From an uncultured Gammaproteobacteria bacterium (GTDB lineage: Bacteria > Pseudomonadota > Gammaproteobacteria > HK1), in contig OY282353.1 of NCBI GenBank assembly GCA_958295465.1, forward strand, positions 2,037,001-2,101,000: a DNA stretch of 64,000 nucleotides, read 5' to 3'. The translations under genes were made by a program, and so were the position numbers. The notes below the pieces were generated by a model. That model was not told the origin of the DNA and did no database searches. It saw only the letters and a program-made list of their open reading frames with translations. Shown in pieces: positions 1 through 8,500 of this stretch. Numbering within the stretch: the first letter of the stretch is position 1; every line of letters starts with the position of its first letter.

Positions 1-1191
1 CCCGGTGGCGTCGAGGGCGCCGGCATCGCCCATGTGGAGCCAGCCGCCGCGCAGGGTCCGCGCCGTCGCTTCCGGGTCGCGCCAGTATCCGGCCATGACG
101 ACGTCGCCGCGGGCGAGGATCTCGCCCGGCTCTCCGGACGGGAGGTCGGCGTCGTTCCCGTCCACCACCCGTACCTCGACCCCGGTGCGCGGAAAGCCGA
201 CCGAGGCCAGCCAGTCGTCGTAGCGCGGGTGATCGACCATCGCATGGTGCCTCTGCGAGAGTCCGGTGACCGTCATCGGCGCCTCGCCCTGCGCGAAGAG
301 CTGGTAGAGCCTCGGACCCCACATCTCCAGCACGCGGCGCAGATCCGAGACGTACATCGGGCCGCCGCCATAGGTGATGGTCTTGAGATGCGCCGGGTTC
401 ATGTCGCCGGCGCCGGGGGCGTTCATCAGGCGCGTGAGCATCGTCGGCGCCGCGAAGAAGCTCACCCTCTCGCGCGCGTTCACGATCGAGACGACCTCGT
501 CCGGTGCGAAGTGCCCGCTCTCCGGAATGACGTTGCACGCCGCCTTCGCGACGTGCGACAGCGAATACAGCCCCGAGCCGTGCGAGACCGGCGCGGCGTG
601 GACGAGGGCGTCGCCGGGCGCGACGTGGTCGATGTCCGCGAAGTAGGCCATGGTCATGGCCATGAGCACGCGGTGGGTCAGGATCGCGCCCTTCGGCCGG
701 CCGGTGGTGCCGCTGGTGTAGAACAGCCACGCGGGGTCGGCGGGCTCGGCATGGGCCATGTCCATGCCCGGGCCGGTGGCCATCGCCTCGTAGGCGGGAT
801 CGTCCACGCTGACGACGGCTTCGAGGGTCTCGACGTCGTCGGCCAACCCCGTGATGCCCTCGACCAGGTCCGGGGTGGTGAAGCAGATCCTCGCCCCGGA
901 GTGGTCGAGGATCCAGGCGAGCTCGCTCGGGTGGAGCTTCGCGTTGATGGGGACCGCGACGAGGCCCGCGTGCCATGCGCCGAACAGGGTCTCGAAGAAC
1001 TGCGGGCAGTTGGTCATCGCGAGCCCGACGCGCGTCCCCGGTGTGCAGCCGCGCGCCCGGAGCGCGCCGGCAATCGCCGCGGTACGCGCCCCGAGCCGGC
1101 CGTAGGTCGCCCAGCACGTATCGCCGACGCAGACGGCCTCGCGCTCGGACTCGGCGATGGCCGCGTGGCGCATGAAGGCCGCGAGGTTCAT
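1..1191 (-). CDS. AMP-dependent acyl-CoA synthetase/ligase, C-terminus cut by window edge
   Basis: The frame is open on the minus strand from the ATG at 1191 to the left edge, giving 397 codons with no stop. The N-terminus reads MNLAAFMRHAAIAESE and then shows the order typical of the ANL superfamily (acyl-CoA synthetases): an early Tyr-Gly-Arg-Leu, the stretch RVGLAMTNCPQFFE, and VAVPINAKLHPSELAWIL. Further in (plus strand about 690-720) is the Thr/Gly-rich AMP-binding loop. Such enzymes activate a carboxylate to an acyl-adenylate and then to a CoA thioester in the cytoplasm. The substrate cannot be told. The gene runs away from pyrE, with a repeat-filled spacer between them. The C-terminal lid domain is missing only because the window ends. 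Confidence 0.85.
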   Translation of the reverse strand, partial: MNLAAFMRHAAIAESEREAVCVGDTCWATYGRLGARTAAIAGALRARGCTPGTRVGLAMTNCPQFFETLFGAWHAGLVAVPINAKLHPSELAWILDHSGARICFTTPDLVEGITGLADDVETLEAVVSVDDPAYEAMATGPGMDMAHAEPADPAWLFYTSGTTGRPKGAILTHRVLMAMTMAYFADIDHVAPGDALVHAAPVSHGSGLYSLSHVAKAACNVIPESGHFAPDEVVSIVNARERVSFFAAPTMLTRLMNAPGAGDMNPAHLKTITYGGGPMYVSDLRRVLEMWGPRLYQLFAQGEAPMTVTGLSQRHHAMVDHPRYDDWLASVGFPRTGVEVRVVDGNDADLPSGEPGEILARGDVVMAGYWRDPEATARTLRGGWLHMGDAGALDATG

Positions 1192-1321
1192 GGACCGGAT
1201 CCGCTCCTCTCGATCATCGCCGGCCGGAGGCTACGATCGCACACCGGTTCCGGGCCGTCCATTTTGCGCCCGGCCCGCGACCGTACTTGAAGATCGCGCT
1301 GCCCCGGCAACCCGATCCACA

Positions 1322-1640
1322 TCCGGGAGACTTTCGCGATCGCTCCGGCAAGGCACGCGGGACGTCACCACGGACGCCTGCCGGTCCATGCGCCGAATGC
1401 CCCGTCGATGGCCGGCGCTTCGCCCTACGTCCGGGAGACCTCCGCGATTCCCATGGATCCGCTCGCGGGACGTCACCACGGACGCCTGCCGGTCCATGCG
1501 CCGAATGCCCTGTCGATGGCCGGCGCCTCGCCCCACGTCCGGGGGGCCTTCACGATCCCCATGGGTCCGGAGGCCGCCCGCGCTTCGCGAATGCCGGCCG
1601 TACCGCCGTCGTGCGCCGGACGAACACCGTTCCGGCCTCG
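1322..1640. repeat. 108-bp tandem repeat, about 2.5-3 copies, upstream of pyrE
   Basis: Units begin at 1322, 1430 and 1538, an exact 108-bp period. Each opens with a TCCGGGAGAC-like motif. The first two share GGGACGTCACCACGGACGCC and the following ~60 bp with few differences; the third copy is more diverged. The unit is a multiple of three, so all frames stay open across it, which explains long spurious frames here. The array fills the gap between the synthetase and pyrE. No gene is recognised between 1192 and 1712. Confidence 0.85.
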
Positions 1641-1712
1641 TTACAATACTCCGTACCCGGAGCCTCATGGGAACATGGCGCGCCGTGGAACGGCCGAAGG
1701 AGGAGGAATGCG

Positions 1713-2327
1713 ATGAACGCCGCGCGGGAGGAATTACGGTCGCTGGTGGACGAAAAGTGCTTGACCGTCGGCCACTCGTACACCCTGACCACGGGGCGCC
1801 GGTCCGGGTTCTACTTCGACTGCAAGAAGGCCATGCTGGACGGAAGATGCCTCGGCCTCATCGCCGGCGCATTCCTCGAGGAGGCCGGCAAGCTGCCCCG
1901 CGTCCCGGAAGCCGTGGGCGGGCTCACCATGGGTGCCGACTTCATCGTCGCCGCGGTCATCCAGCGCGCCTTCGAGACCGGAAAGCCCGTGGTATCGGGC
2001 TCCATCGTGCGCAAGGAACAGAAGAAGCACGGAGCCGGAAACAGGATCGAAAACGAGTTGCCGGAGGGCACGCCGATCATGGTCGTCGATGACGTGGTGA
2101 CCACCGGTTCGTCGACCGAGGCGGCCTGCGACGCCTTCATCGCGGCCGGGTACGACGTCGTCGGGATCGTGGCCCTGGTGGACCGGGAGGCCGGCGGCCG
2201 CGAGGCGTTGGCGCGCAAGTACGGATGCCCGGTTCGTGCGATCTTCAGGACGCGTGACTTCCCTCGCATCGATCGGAAGACGGACGATGCTCCCGGAGCC
2301 GGGGAATCGACGGCGCCGGGGGGGTGA
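1713..2327 (+). CDS. pyrE: Orotate phosphoribosyltransferase
   Basis: The 204-residue protein has the type I phosphoribosyltransferase PRPP-binding signature IMVVDDVVTTGSST near residues 123-136. It also has the N-terminal substrate region ending in TGRRSGFYFDCKK, as expected for OPRT of about 200 residues. It converts orotate and PRPP to OMP in pyrimidine synthesis. The start was chosen at ATG 1713 because an AGGAGGAGG Shine-Dalgarno lies at 1698-1706. An in-frame extension back to 1287 runs only through the tandem repeats and is not protein-like. It stands alone, with no other pyr gene beside it, and converges on the aminotransferase gene 50 bp downstream. Confidence 0.93.
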   Translation: MNAAREELRSLVDEKCLTVGHSYTLTTGRRSGFYFDCKKAMLDGRCLGLIAGAFLEEAGKLPRVPEAVGGLTMGADFIVAAVIQRAFETGKPVVSGSIVRKEQKKHGAGNRIENELPEGTPIMVVDDVVTTGSSTEAACDAFIAAGYDVVGIVALVDREAGGREALARKYGCPVRAIFRTRDFPRIDRKTDDAPGAGESTAPGG

Positions 2328-2376
2328 GTTTCGGCCCCCCGAACGTGTTCCGGTTCCGGCTCCCTTGTCCCCGTCC

Positions 2377-3558
2377 TCAGTGCTCCGCCGCAGGCGCCGG
2401 GAGCATCTCCCCCATCCGCTCCAGGGCGCGCCGGATGTTCCCGGTGCCGTTGGCGTACGAGAACCGCAGGTACCCCTCGCCGAACGCCCCGAAGCTGGTG
2501 CCCGAGATCACCGCGATCCCCGCCTCTTCAAGCAGGCGCTGCTGGAGGGTGTCGCTCGAGGCGCCGGTTCCGGTGACGTTCGGGAACGCGTAGAACGCGC
2601 CGCCGGGGCGGCGGCAGGTGACGCCGGGCAGTGCGTTCAGTCCCTCGACGATCATGTTCCTTCGTTCATCGAAGGCGGCGACCATCTCCCCGACGCTGTC
2701 CTGTGGGCCTTCGAGCGCGGCGATGCCCGCGAACTGGGCGGAGGCGTTGACGCAGGAATGGCAGTTCACCGCCAGCCGGGTCGCGCCCTCGACCAGGACT
2801 TCCGGCCATACCGCGTAGCCCAGCCGCCATCCGGTCATCGCGTAGGTCTTGCTCCAGCCGTCGAGCAGGATCAGACGGTCCGCGATCTCGGGATAGCCCA
2901 GCAGGCTCACGTGCTCGCGGCCGTCGTAGGTCATGCGGGCGTAGATCTCGTCGCTCAGGACCGCCACGTGCGGGTGCTCGACGAACCCGGCGACGAGCCG
3001 GTCCAGCACCTCGCGCGGGATGGCGCTGCCGGTGGGGTTCGCGGGGGAGTTGACGATGACGAGGCGGGTGCGCGGCGTGATGAGGGAGAGCACCTCGTCC
3101 GGGTCGAACGAGAAGTCCTTCTCCTCCCGCAACGGGATCGGAACCGCGGTGGCGCCGCTGAAGCGGATCGCTGATTCGTAGATCGGAAATCCCGGATTCG
3201 GATGGAGGATCTCCGCCCCCGGCTCGCCGAACATCATCATCGCGAAGAACATCGTCACCTTGCCACCGGGGACGACGACGATCCGGTCCGGATGCACCTC
3301 GACCCCGCGGCGGCGCATCAGGTCCGCCGCCACCGCCTCGCGCACCCGCGGGATCCCGGGTGAGGGGGTATAGCCGTGGTGGCCGTCGCGCAACGCCTTC
3401 ATCCCCGCCTCGACGACGTGCGGCGGGGTCTTGAAGTCCGGCTGGCCGATGCCGAGGTTGATGACGTCGCGCCCTTGCCGGGAGAGTGCCTCGGCCCGGG
3501 CCAGGACCTCGAACGCGGTCTCGGTGCCGAGCACCGACATCCTCTGTGCCTGCTGCAT
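2377..3558 (-). CDS. Class I/II pyridoxal-phosphate aminotransferase
   Basis: The 393-residue fold-type I aminotransferase shows the family order INLGIGQPDFKTPP, then NPGFPIYE, NSPANPTGS, SDEIYARMTYDG and the PLP-lysine motif DGWSKTYAMTGWRLGY, followed by the arginine-containing FSYANG near the C-terminus. It should transfer an amino group from an amino acid to a 2-oxo acid in the cytoplasm. It resembles aspartate/aromatic aminotransferase-like enzymes of the 1A gamma type, but the substrate is not readable. The start at 3558 (MQQAQRMS) has GGAGGAGG 3 nt upstream; MSVLG at 3540 is an alternative. It lies back to back with the D-carbamoylase gene. Confidence 0.9.
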   Translation of the reverse strand: MQQAQRMSVLGTETAFEVLARAEALSRQGRDVINLGIGQPDFKTPPHVVEAGMKALRDGHHGYTPSPGIPRVREAVAADLMRRRGVEVHPDRIVVVPGGKVTMFFAMMMFGEPGAEILHPNPGFPIYESAIRFSGATAVPIPLREEKDFSFDPDEVLSLITPRTRLVIVNSPANPTGSAIPREVLDRLVAGFVEHPHVAVLSDEIYARMTYDGREHVSLLGYPEIADRLILLDGWSKTYAMTGWRLGYAVWPEVLVEGATRLAVNCHSCVNASAQFAGIAALEGPQDSVGEMVAAFDERRNMIVEGLNALPGVTCRRPGGAFYAFPNVTGTGASSDTLQQRLLEEAGIAVISGTSFGAFGEGYLRFSYANGTGNIRRALERMGEMLPAPAAEH

Positions 3559-3755
3559 CGGCCTCCTCCTGCGACTGGCGCCCGGACGCGCAGTATAGGC
3601 GCTCGTGGCGTGAACACCGCCTCGCGATCCGTAACGGCCTGGTTTCGGCACGAGACGCGGCGGCGGGACGCGGGTATGGTCGGGCTGAAATGCGGCTTGG
3701 GACGTCGCACACCACCTTCAATCGCCGCCCCGCACGAGGCCGGGAGACGAATACC

Positions 3756-4676
3756 ATGAACAGAAGAATTTGTGTCGCCGCTGCCCAGATGGGTCCGATC
3801 GCTCGCGACGAGCCGCGCGCCTCGGCCGTCGCCCGCATGATGGAGATGATGCGCGAGGCGCACGGACGGGGCGCCCGGCTCGTCGTGTTCCCCGAGCTTG
3901 CGCTCACCACCTTTTTCCCCCGCTGGTGGATGGAGGACGAGGCGGAGCTCGACACGTTCTACGAAGACGAGATGCCAAACGCAGTGGCCGCGCCGTTGTT
4001 CGAACTCGCGCGGGATCTCCAGGTGGGCTTCTACCTCGGTTACGCCGAGATCGTCCGCGAGGGCAATCGGAAGAGGCGTTTCAATACATCGATTCTGGTC
4101 GACCGGGGGGGCCGCATCGCCGGCAAGTACCGCAAGGTCCACCTTCCCGGTCACGCGAACCACGAGCCGGACTGGCCGTTCCAGCACCTCGAGAAGGCGT
4201 ACTTCGAGCCCGGCGATCTCGGCTTTCCGGTGTTCGATGCATTCGACGGCCGCGTCGGCATGTGCATCTGCAACGACCGGCGATGGCCCGAGACGTACCG
4301 GGTCCTGGGATTGCAGGGAGTCGAGATCGTGCTGCTCGGCTACAACACCCCGGTCCACTATCCGCGCGCCCCGCAGCTCGACCATCTCCAGAACTTCCAC
4401 AACCACCTCTCCATGCAGGCCGGCGCCTACCAGAACGGCGCCTGGGTGGTGGGGGTTGCGAAGGCAGGGCGGGAGGAAGGCTGCGACCTCATCGGCCAGA
4501 GCTGCATCATCGCACCGACCGGAGAGATCGTGGCGATGTGCACGACGCTCGGCGATGAGGTCGTCGTCGCGGATTGCGACCTCGATCGGTGCGCGGAGAT
4601 CCAGGACAACATCTTCAATCTGGCGCTCCATCGCCAGCCTCGGCACTACGGGCTCATCAGCGAGATCCGGGAATGA
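3756..4676 (+). CDS. Nitrilase-superfamily amidohydrolase, N-carbamoyl-D-amino acid hydrolase type
   Basis: The 306-residue protein carries the nitrilase-superfamily catalytic triad at the positions known for Agrobacterium D-carbamoylase: Glu47 in FPELALT, Lys127 in KYRKVHLPG and Cys172 in GMCICNDRRWPE. Length and the surrounding sequence (FFPRWWM, the long HANHEPDWPF loop) fit that enzyme. It would hydrolyse N-carbamoyl-D-amino acids to D-amino acid, CO2 and ammonia in the cytoplasm, the second step of hydantoin breakdown. No hydantoinase adjoins it here; hyuA/hyuB relatives lie 35 kb away. Five bases after its stop the remnants of an ectoine-type transporter begin. Specificity is inferred from sequence resemblance. 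Confidence 0.88.
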   Translation: MNRRICVAAAQMGPIARDEPRASAVARMMEMMREAHGRGARLVVFPELALTTFFPRWWMEDEAELDTFYEDEMPNAVAAPLFELARDLQVGFYLGYAEIVREGNRKRRFNTSILVDRGGRIAGKYRKVHLPGHANHEPDWPFQHLEKAYFEPGDLGFPVFDAFDGRVGMCICNDRRWPETYRVLGLQGVEIVLLGYNTPVHYPRAPQLDHLQNFHNHLSMQAGAYQNGAWVVGVAKAGREEGCDLIGQSCIIAPTGEIVAMCTTLGDEVVVADCDLDRCAEIQDNIFNLALHRQPRHYGLISEIRE

Positions 4677-4680
4677 CCCG

Positions 4681-5215
4681 TGTGACAATGAGCCGCCATA
4701 CAGCGACATCCGGGCCGATGGATATGTGACCGGTGCCGCGCCGGAGGTGGCCCGAGCGGTGCTGAAGAAGCTCGGAGTCCCGGAGCTGAGGTCACAGGTC
4801 ATCATGTACGGAGCGATGATCCCGGCGTTGCAGGCCCGGCGAGTGGATCTGTCGACGTCAGGTCTCTACATCAAGCCGAAGCGGTGCGAATCCATCATCT
4901 ACTCCGAGCCGGACCTCTGCGGCGCGGAAGCATTTGCCGTCAAGAAAGGCAATCCTCTGAACATCATGATCTACGAGGACATCGGCGCGAATCCGGACGT
5001 CACCATGACCACGTGCGCAGGTTGTGCCGAAGAGGCGTACGCACTGGAACGAGGGGTGAAGCCGGATCAGATCAAGGTGTTTACCGATCCACCGAGTGGC
5101 ATCAAGATGCTTCAGCAGGGTCGTGTCGACGTATTCGCATTGTCGGGGCTCGGCACTCAGGATCTGTTGAAGAAAACCGGCGATCCCAATCTCGAACTGG
5201 TAACGTGCTGCCCAG
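4681..5215 (+). pseudogene. Truncated ectoine/hydroxyectoine-type solute-binding protein (ehuB remnant)
   Basis: An open stretch without start or stop encodes the internal part of a family 3 periplasmic solute-binding protein. It begins at NEPPYSDIRADG and runs through TGAAPEVARAVLKKLGV, LSTSGLYIKPKRCE, FAVKKGNPLN and VFTDPPSGIKMLQQGRVDVFAL to GDPNLELV. The wording closely follows EhuB. The signal peptide and about the first 40 residues are missing at the left, 5 bp after the amidohydrolase stop. The C-terminal lobe is missing at the right, where the frame runs straight into a permease in another frame. No functional product is expected. G+C looks lower than in its neighbours, which suggests acquisition. 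Confidence 0.8.
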
Positions 5216-5833
5216 GCTGGGGCGGGGTTGATCGTGACGGTGCAGGCCACGTTCGTCGGCGCGCTTCTCGCCTATGTAATCGGCCTGTTCATCGCGATAC
5301 TCAAGATGTCGAAGATTGCATTCGTGCGGATGGTCACGTACTGGACGACCGAGTTCATCCGCAGGACCCCCCTCCTGGTCCAATTGTATTTCCTCTTCTA
5401 TGTGCTGCCGGATGTGGGAATTTTTCTTTCTCCGTTCTTCGCGGGCGTTGTCGGCTTGGGTCTTCATTTCAGCACCTACACCTCCGAAGTATTCAGGGCG
5501 GGCATCGAGAACGTGCCAAAGGGTCAATGGGACGCAGCCAAGGCGTTGAACTACTCGCCGGTTCAAACGTGGAAGGATGTGATTCTGCCTCAGGCTATTC
5601 CGCCGATGATTCCACCATTGGCGAACTATCTGATAGTCATGTTCAAGGAAACGCCGCTTTTGGCTGCGATCACGGTGGTGGAGCTTTTCAACGCCGCGAA
5701 TATCTACAGCAACAGCCACTACAAATACCTGGAACCGATGACGCTGGTCGGCCTGTTCTTCCTGTTGGTGTCGGTACCGTCGGCAATCGCCGCCATCAGG
5801 CTCGAGAGACGTTTCAGCACGAGAAGAACCTGA
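5216..5833 (+). pseudogene. 5'-truncated ABC permease, EhuD-like
   Basis: The frame is open to the stop at 5833; the only usable start is a TTG at 5228. It encodes about 201 residues of a His/Glu/Gln-type amino-acid ABC permease: GLIVTVQATF, RRTPLLVQLYFLFYVLP, the EAA loop around GQWDAAKALNY, and ILPQAIPPMIPP. Resemblance to EhuD is strong, but the first ~15-20 residues (periplasmic and first membrane edge) are absent. Sequence homology starts at the exact point where the ehuB remnant ends. ehuC and an ATPase gene are missing. A shortened protein could still be made, but without partners it is probably non-functional. Confidence 0.72.
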
Positions 5834-5884
5834 CGGGCCGTGCCGTGCACGTGCTGTACGATGTCCGACGCCCCCGATCGCCGC

Positions 5885-6205
5885 TCACTGGTTCAACCGG
5901 TCGATCGCTTCGCGGGAGCGCTTTCGGATGTCTTCGATGTCGGCGGCGGCGTTGGTGGCGTATTCGCGCACACAGGCGACGAGACGCTCGATCGAGGCGT
6001 TGTAGGACTCCACCTTCGCGTTGTACTCGGCGATCGCCTCCCCTGTCTCGAATTTCTCCGGGCGTTCGGGAACTGCCGGCCGCTCTCCGCATGCGGGGCC
6101 GGGATAGCTCTCCGGCAGGTTCGAGCCGGCCGCCGCGCCCGTGCTGAGCGCGAAGAGGGTGATGACCGCGAGCAGTCGCGGATTCCGCCTCACATGCATG
6201 TTCAT
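5885..6205 (-). CDS. Small predicted secreted protein
   Basis: The 106-residue product has a clear Sec signal peptide: MNMHVRRN, a hydrophobic stretch about residues 11-22, and a cleavage-like ALSTGAAAGS. A short mature domain follows, rich in Glu, Ala and Tyr with a predicted helix (AIAEYNAKVESYNASIERL). Two cysteines remain in the mature part (PACGERP, VACVRE) and could form a disulfide. The start overlaps the stop of the metA-family gene by an ATGA, so it is the last gene of that operon. I do not recognise the family. A periplasmic location is inferred. Confidence 0.7.
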   Translation of the reverse strand: MNMHVRRNPRLLAVITLFALSTGAAAGSNLPESYPGPACGERPAVPERPEKFETGEAIAEYNAKVESYNASIERLVACVREYATNAAADIEDIRKRSREAIDRLNQ

Positions 6206-7275
6206 GCGATTTCGAGTCCGAGTGGATCGTCCGGGTGGAGATTCGCCATGAGCGGCTTTCGCCGATCGACGTCGGTGAGTTGGTACACGAGTCCCAGCCA
6301 GTTGTTGAACATTGCCTTGCCGGTGTCCGTCCAGGTGTTGTCGAGCTGCGGCTCGAGATCGGCGTCCGGAAACGCCGGCGGTGCCGCGCCGCGCGCTTTC
6401 GCCTCCATCACCTCGTCGCGATGGCGTTCGAGCATCGCGCGAGCCGCGGCGGCGAAGTACCGCTCCGGAAACGCCGGATAGATCTCGCGTTCACCGGCGA
6501 CGAAGCGGGCCACTTCGCGCTTGTATTCCTTCGCGAGGCTCACCGTATCGTACTCGGGGTGGCCCTGGAAGAACACGAAGCGGAAGCCGTCGGCGCTCAC
6601 TGCGAGATAGATCCCCGCCTCCTCGCTCTCGCTCAGCACCTGCACGCCGGCCGGCTCGACGTCCGTGCGGGTCATCTCGTAGACGTGCGAATGTGGCGCA
6701 TCGAAGCGGGTGTTCAGGTTGGCGACGAGCGGATGGGCGGCGAGGTTGCGGTGCTCGTAGACGCCCCAGCGCTTGCCGGGGAGGCAACGCTGGCGCGCGA
6801 CGCCATGGAAATGTCTCAGATAGGCGTGCGTGGCCAGGCATGAGCACACCACCGAGCAGACGTGCTCGGCCGCCCACTCCATGACCTCGACGAGGGGAGT
6901 CCAGAACGGCTCGACTTCCATCTCCGGCTGCGCCGGATTCGCACCGGAGATGATGAGGGCGTCCAGGCCGGTGGCTCGCACGTCGTCGAACGATTCGTAG
7001 TAGCGATCGAGATACTCACGCGCCTTCGGGCCGCGGGCGCCGGCATCGACGGCGAACGGATGCACGTGGATCTGCGCGATCCGGTTGCAGGATCCGACGA
7101 GGCGCATGAACTGTCGCTCGGTCGCCTCGAGCGCCGCATCCGGCATCATGTTGAGCAGCCCGACGTGCAGCTCCCGAATGTCCTGACGCCTGGCGCGGTC
7201 GAGCGTCAGCACCTCCTGCCCGGACGAGCGCAGCCGCTCGAAGCTTGGAAGATCGGAGTGGGCGACGAGGGGCAT
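6202..7275 (-). CDS. metA: MetA-family homoserine O-acyltransferase
   Basis: The 357-residue protein matches the MetA (class I glutamine-amidotransferase-like) family. The NMMPDAALEATERQF segment corresponds to the NLMPxK..TE..L motif. The triad aligns as Cys146 in CSCLATHA with His239 and Glu241 in FQGHPEYD (E. coli Cys142/His235/Glu237). It should acylate homoserine for methionine synthesis. At the loop that separates succinyl- from acetyl-transferases (the TGAPLG/TGAPVE region) this protein reads SGANPAQPE, so neither the Gly nor the Glu signature is present and the donor is uncertain. It is translated 9 bp after an upstream P-loop ATPase gene and overlaps the downstream secreted-protein gene by 4 bp. 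Length is above the usual ~300. Confidence 0.85.
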   Translation of the reverse strand: MPLVAHSDLPSFERLRSSGQEVLTLDRARRQDIRELHVGLLNMMPDAALEATERQFMRLVGSCNRIAQIHVHPFAVDAGARGPKAREYLDRYYESFDDVRATGLDALIISGANPAQPEMEVEPFWTPLVEVMEWAAEHVCSVVCSCLATHAYLRHFHGVARQRCLPGKRWGVYEHRNLAAHPLVANLNTRFDAPHSHVYEMTRTDVEPAGVQVLSESEEAGIYLAVSADGFRFVFFQGHPEYDTVSLAKEYKREVARFVAGEREIYPAFPERYFAAAARAMLERHRDEVMEAKARGAAPPAFPDADLEPQLDNTWTDTGKAMFNNWLGLVYQLTDVDRRKPLMANLHPDDPLGLEIA

Positions 7276-7284
7276 CGGGGTGGC

Positions 7285-8136
7285 TCAGGCGGCGGCGCTC
7301 GCCTCGACGTCGATGGTGCGGGCGACGAGATCGACGAAGTCCCGCTCATCGCGCACCGTCTCGGCGGCGGCGGCGGTGACGGTGTAGCCGTGGGTGGAGG
7401 CGATCCCTTCGTAGAGGGGCCGGCGGCGCTCGACGAGGCGGGGGAAGATCCAGCGCACGAACCGGTCCGGATCCATGGCCTCCGGCGAGGCGAGACCTTC
7501 GAGCTCCAGGTACCGGGCAAGCGAGCGGCGAAAGAACGACTCGCCGTAGTAGAGCGGCTTCGGGTGGATCTTCTGACGGCGGATGAGCTCCTGCTCCATG
7601 CTCTCGTCGGCGCGGACGTACACGATCATCGTATGCGCGGCGAGCAGCTCGATGGTCTCGGGATGGTCGAGCTCGCAGACGCTGCCGCCCGCGTCGTTGA
7701 TGAAATGCGGATAGCCGTAGATGTCGCGGGCCTTCTCGACGAACGCCACCACGTCGCGCATCGCGTTGACCTCCGCCTCGTGGTGGAGGCGTTGGCGGGC
7801 GAGGAACTCCTCGCAGGCGAGCCCGCCCCTGGACGGATCTCCGACCTTGCCGAGAAAGGTCGAGAGCGGTTCCAGGTTGTGGACGGTGATGTTGCTGCGG
7901 ATGTAGATGGAGTCGCTGCACAGCAGCCCGCGCAGGAACGGCACCTGCATCGCCGCGCGCTTCACGTTGTCGACGATCGGCTCGGCAAGGTACTTGGTGC
8001 CGATACGGTAGTCGCCCGAGTAATGAAACCAGTCGGTCTTGGGGAGCTTGTTCGCGAGCGTCGTCTTGCCGACTCCGGACATGCCGAGCAACGTGATCGC
8101 CTTGTGTTCCCACTGCAGGAACTCGTCCCGAGCCAT
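7285..8136 (-). CDS. P-loop ATPase/kinase-like protein upstream of metA
   Basis: The product from the ATG at 8136 is 283 residues with a Walker A loop GMSGVGKTT at about residues 18-26, then HYSGDYRIGTKYL. Later are FINDAGGSVCELD (possible Walker B-like acidic site) and HTMIVYVRADESMEQELIRRQ, with an Arg-rich lid. This architecture resembles small-molecule kinases of the shikimate/gluconate kinase group, but no substrate signature is recognised. A GTG at 8166 would add ten residues; I prefer 8136, with AAGGAA ten bases upstream. Its 9-bp spacing to the metA-family gene suggests a linked role in homoserine or methionine metabolism, which is inference. Confidence 0.75.
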   Translation of the reverse strand: MARDEFLQWEHKAITLLGMSGVGKTTLANKLPKTDWFHYSGDYRIGTKYLAEPIVDNVKRAAMQVPFLRGLLCSDSIYIRSNITVHNLEPLSTFLGKVGDPSRGGLACEEFLARQRLHHEAEVNAMRDVVAFVEKARDIYGYPHFINDAGGSVCELDHPETIELLAAHTMIVYVRADESMEQELIRRQKIHPKPLYYGESFFRRSLARYLELEGLASPEAMDPDRFVRWIFPRLVERRRPLYEGIASTHGYTVTAAAAETVRDERDFVDLVARTIDVEASAAA

Positions 8137-8500
8137 CTTCACGGCGTTCCTTGCCCCCGAAGTCACGCGCTTGAGCGACGGGTGGCGAGAATAACGTATC
8201 GCGCTCGTTCAGCGTCACGAATCGGCCATCGATCGCTCCGGACCGGCTTCGGCAGGCGCACTCCGCTGTACTCCGGGACCACTCCCTGTTCGCCGTACCG
8301 CCCGCAGGATGCCCGCCGGTGGCCGGATTCCGGCTCCTTCCCCGGAAAACGGCCTCTCGTGGTCCTCCGAGGCGATCCCGACAGCCTGGTTCAGCCTTCG
8401 CGGCGAACGCGGAACGGCCCTGCGCGGCGCGTGCGCCCGCCTCGTCCTGGCCGGGGCCACGGGCCATCTCCGGCGCTGCCCCGCGGTCTCCGCGCAGGAG
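8137..8500. other. Gene-free spacer holding one copy of a dispersed inverted repeat
   Basis: No coding frame here looks protein-like. Bases 8321-8422, read on the minus strand, align over about 100 bp with 13758-13862 on the plus strand. Both contain CGCCGCGAAGGCTG, then AGAGGCCG, then GGAGCCGGAATCCGGCC with the same spacing pattern. The remainder should hold the promoter for the minus-strand ATPase-metA operon, but I could not pick convincing -35/-10 boxes. Confidence 0.5.

Noticed and set aside
34..1290. Long plus-strand frame (418 codons) opposite the acyl-CoA synthetase
   Set aside because: Arg/His/Val-rich composition with no motif; it is the antisense shadow of the minus-strand synthetase, whose AMP-binding motifs are clear.
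1287..1712. In-frame 142-codon extension of pyrE
   Set aside because: It translates the 108-bp repeats, has no similarity to OPRT, and a strong Shine-Dalgarno directly precedes ATG 1713.
2318..2340. G-run/C-run hairpin at the pyrE stop as a terminator
   Set aside because: The stem is simple G against C and is not followed by a T-run; too weak to call.
8137..8500. SAM-type riboswitch upstream of the ATPase-metA operon
   Set aside because: No recognisable SAM-I/II core or terminator pair; the spacer contains a dispersed repeat instead.
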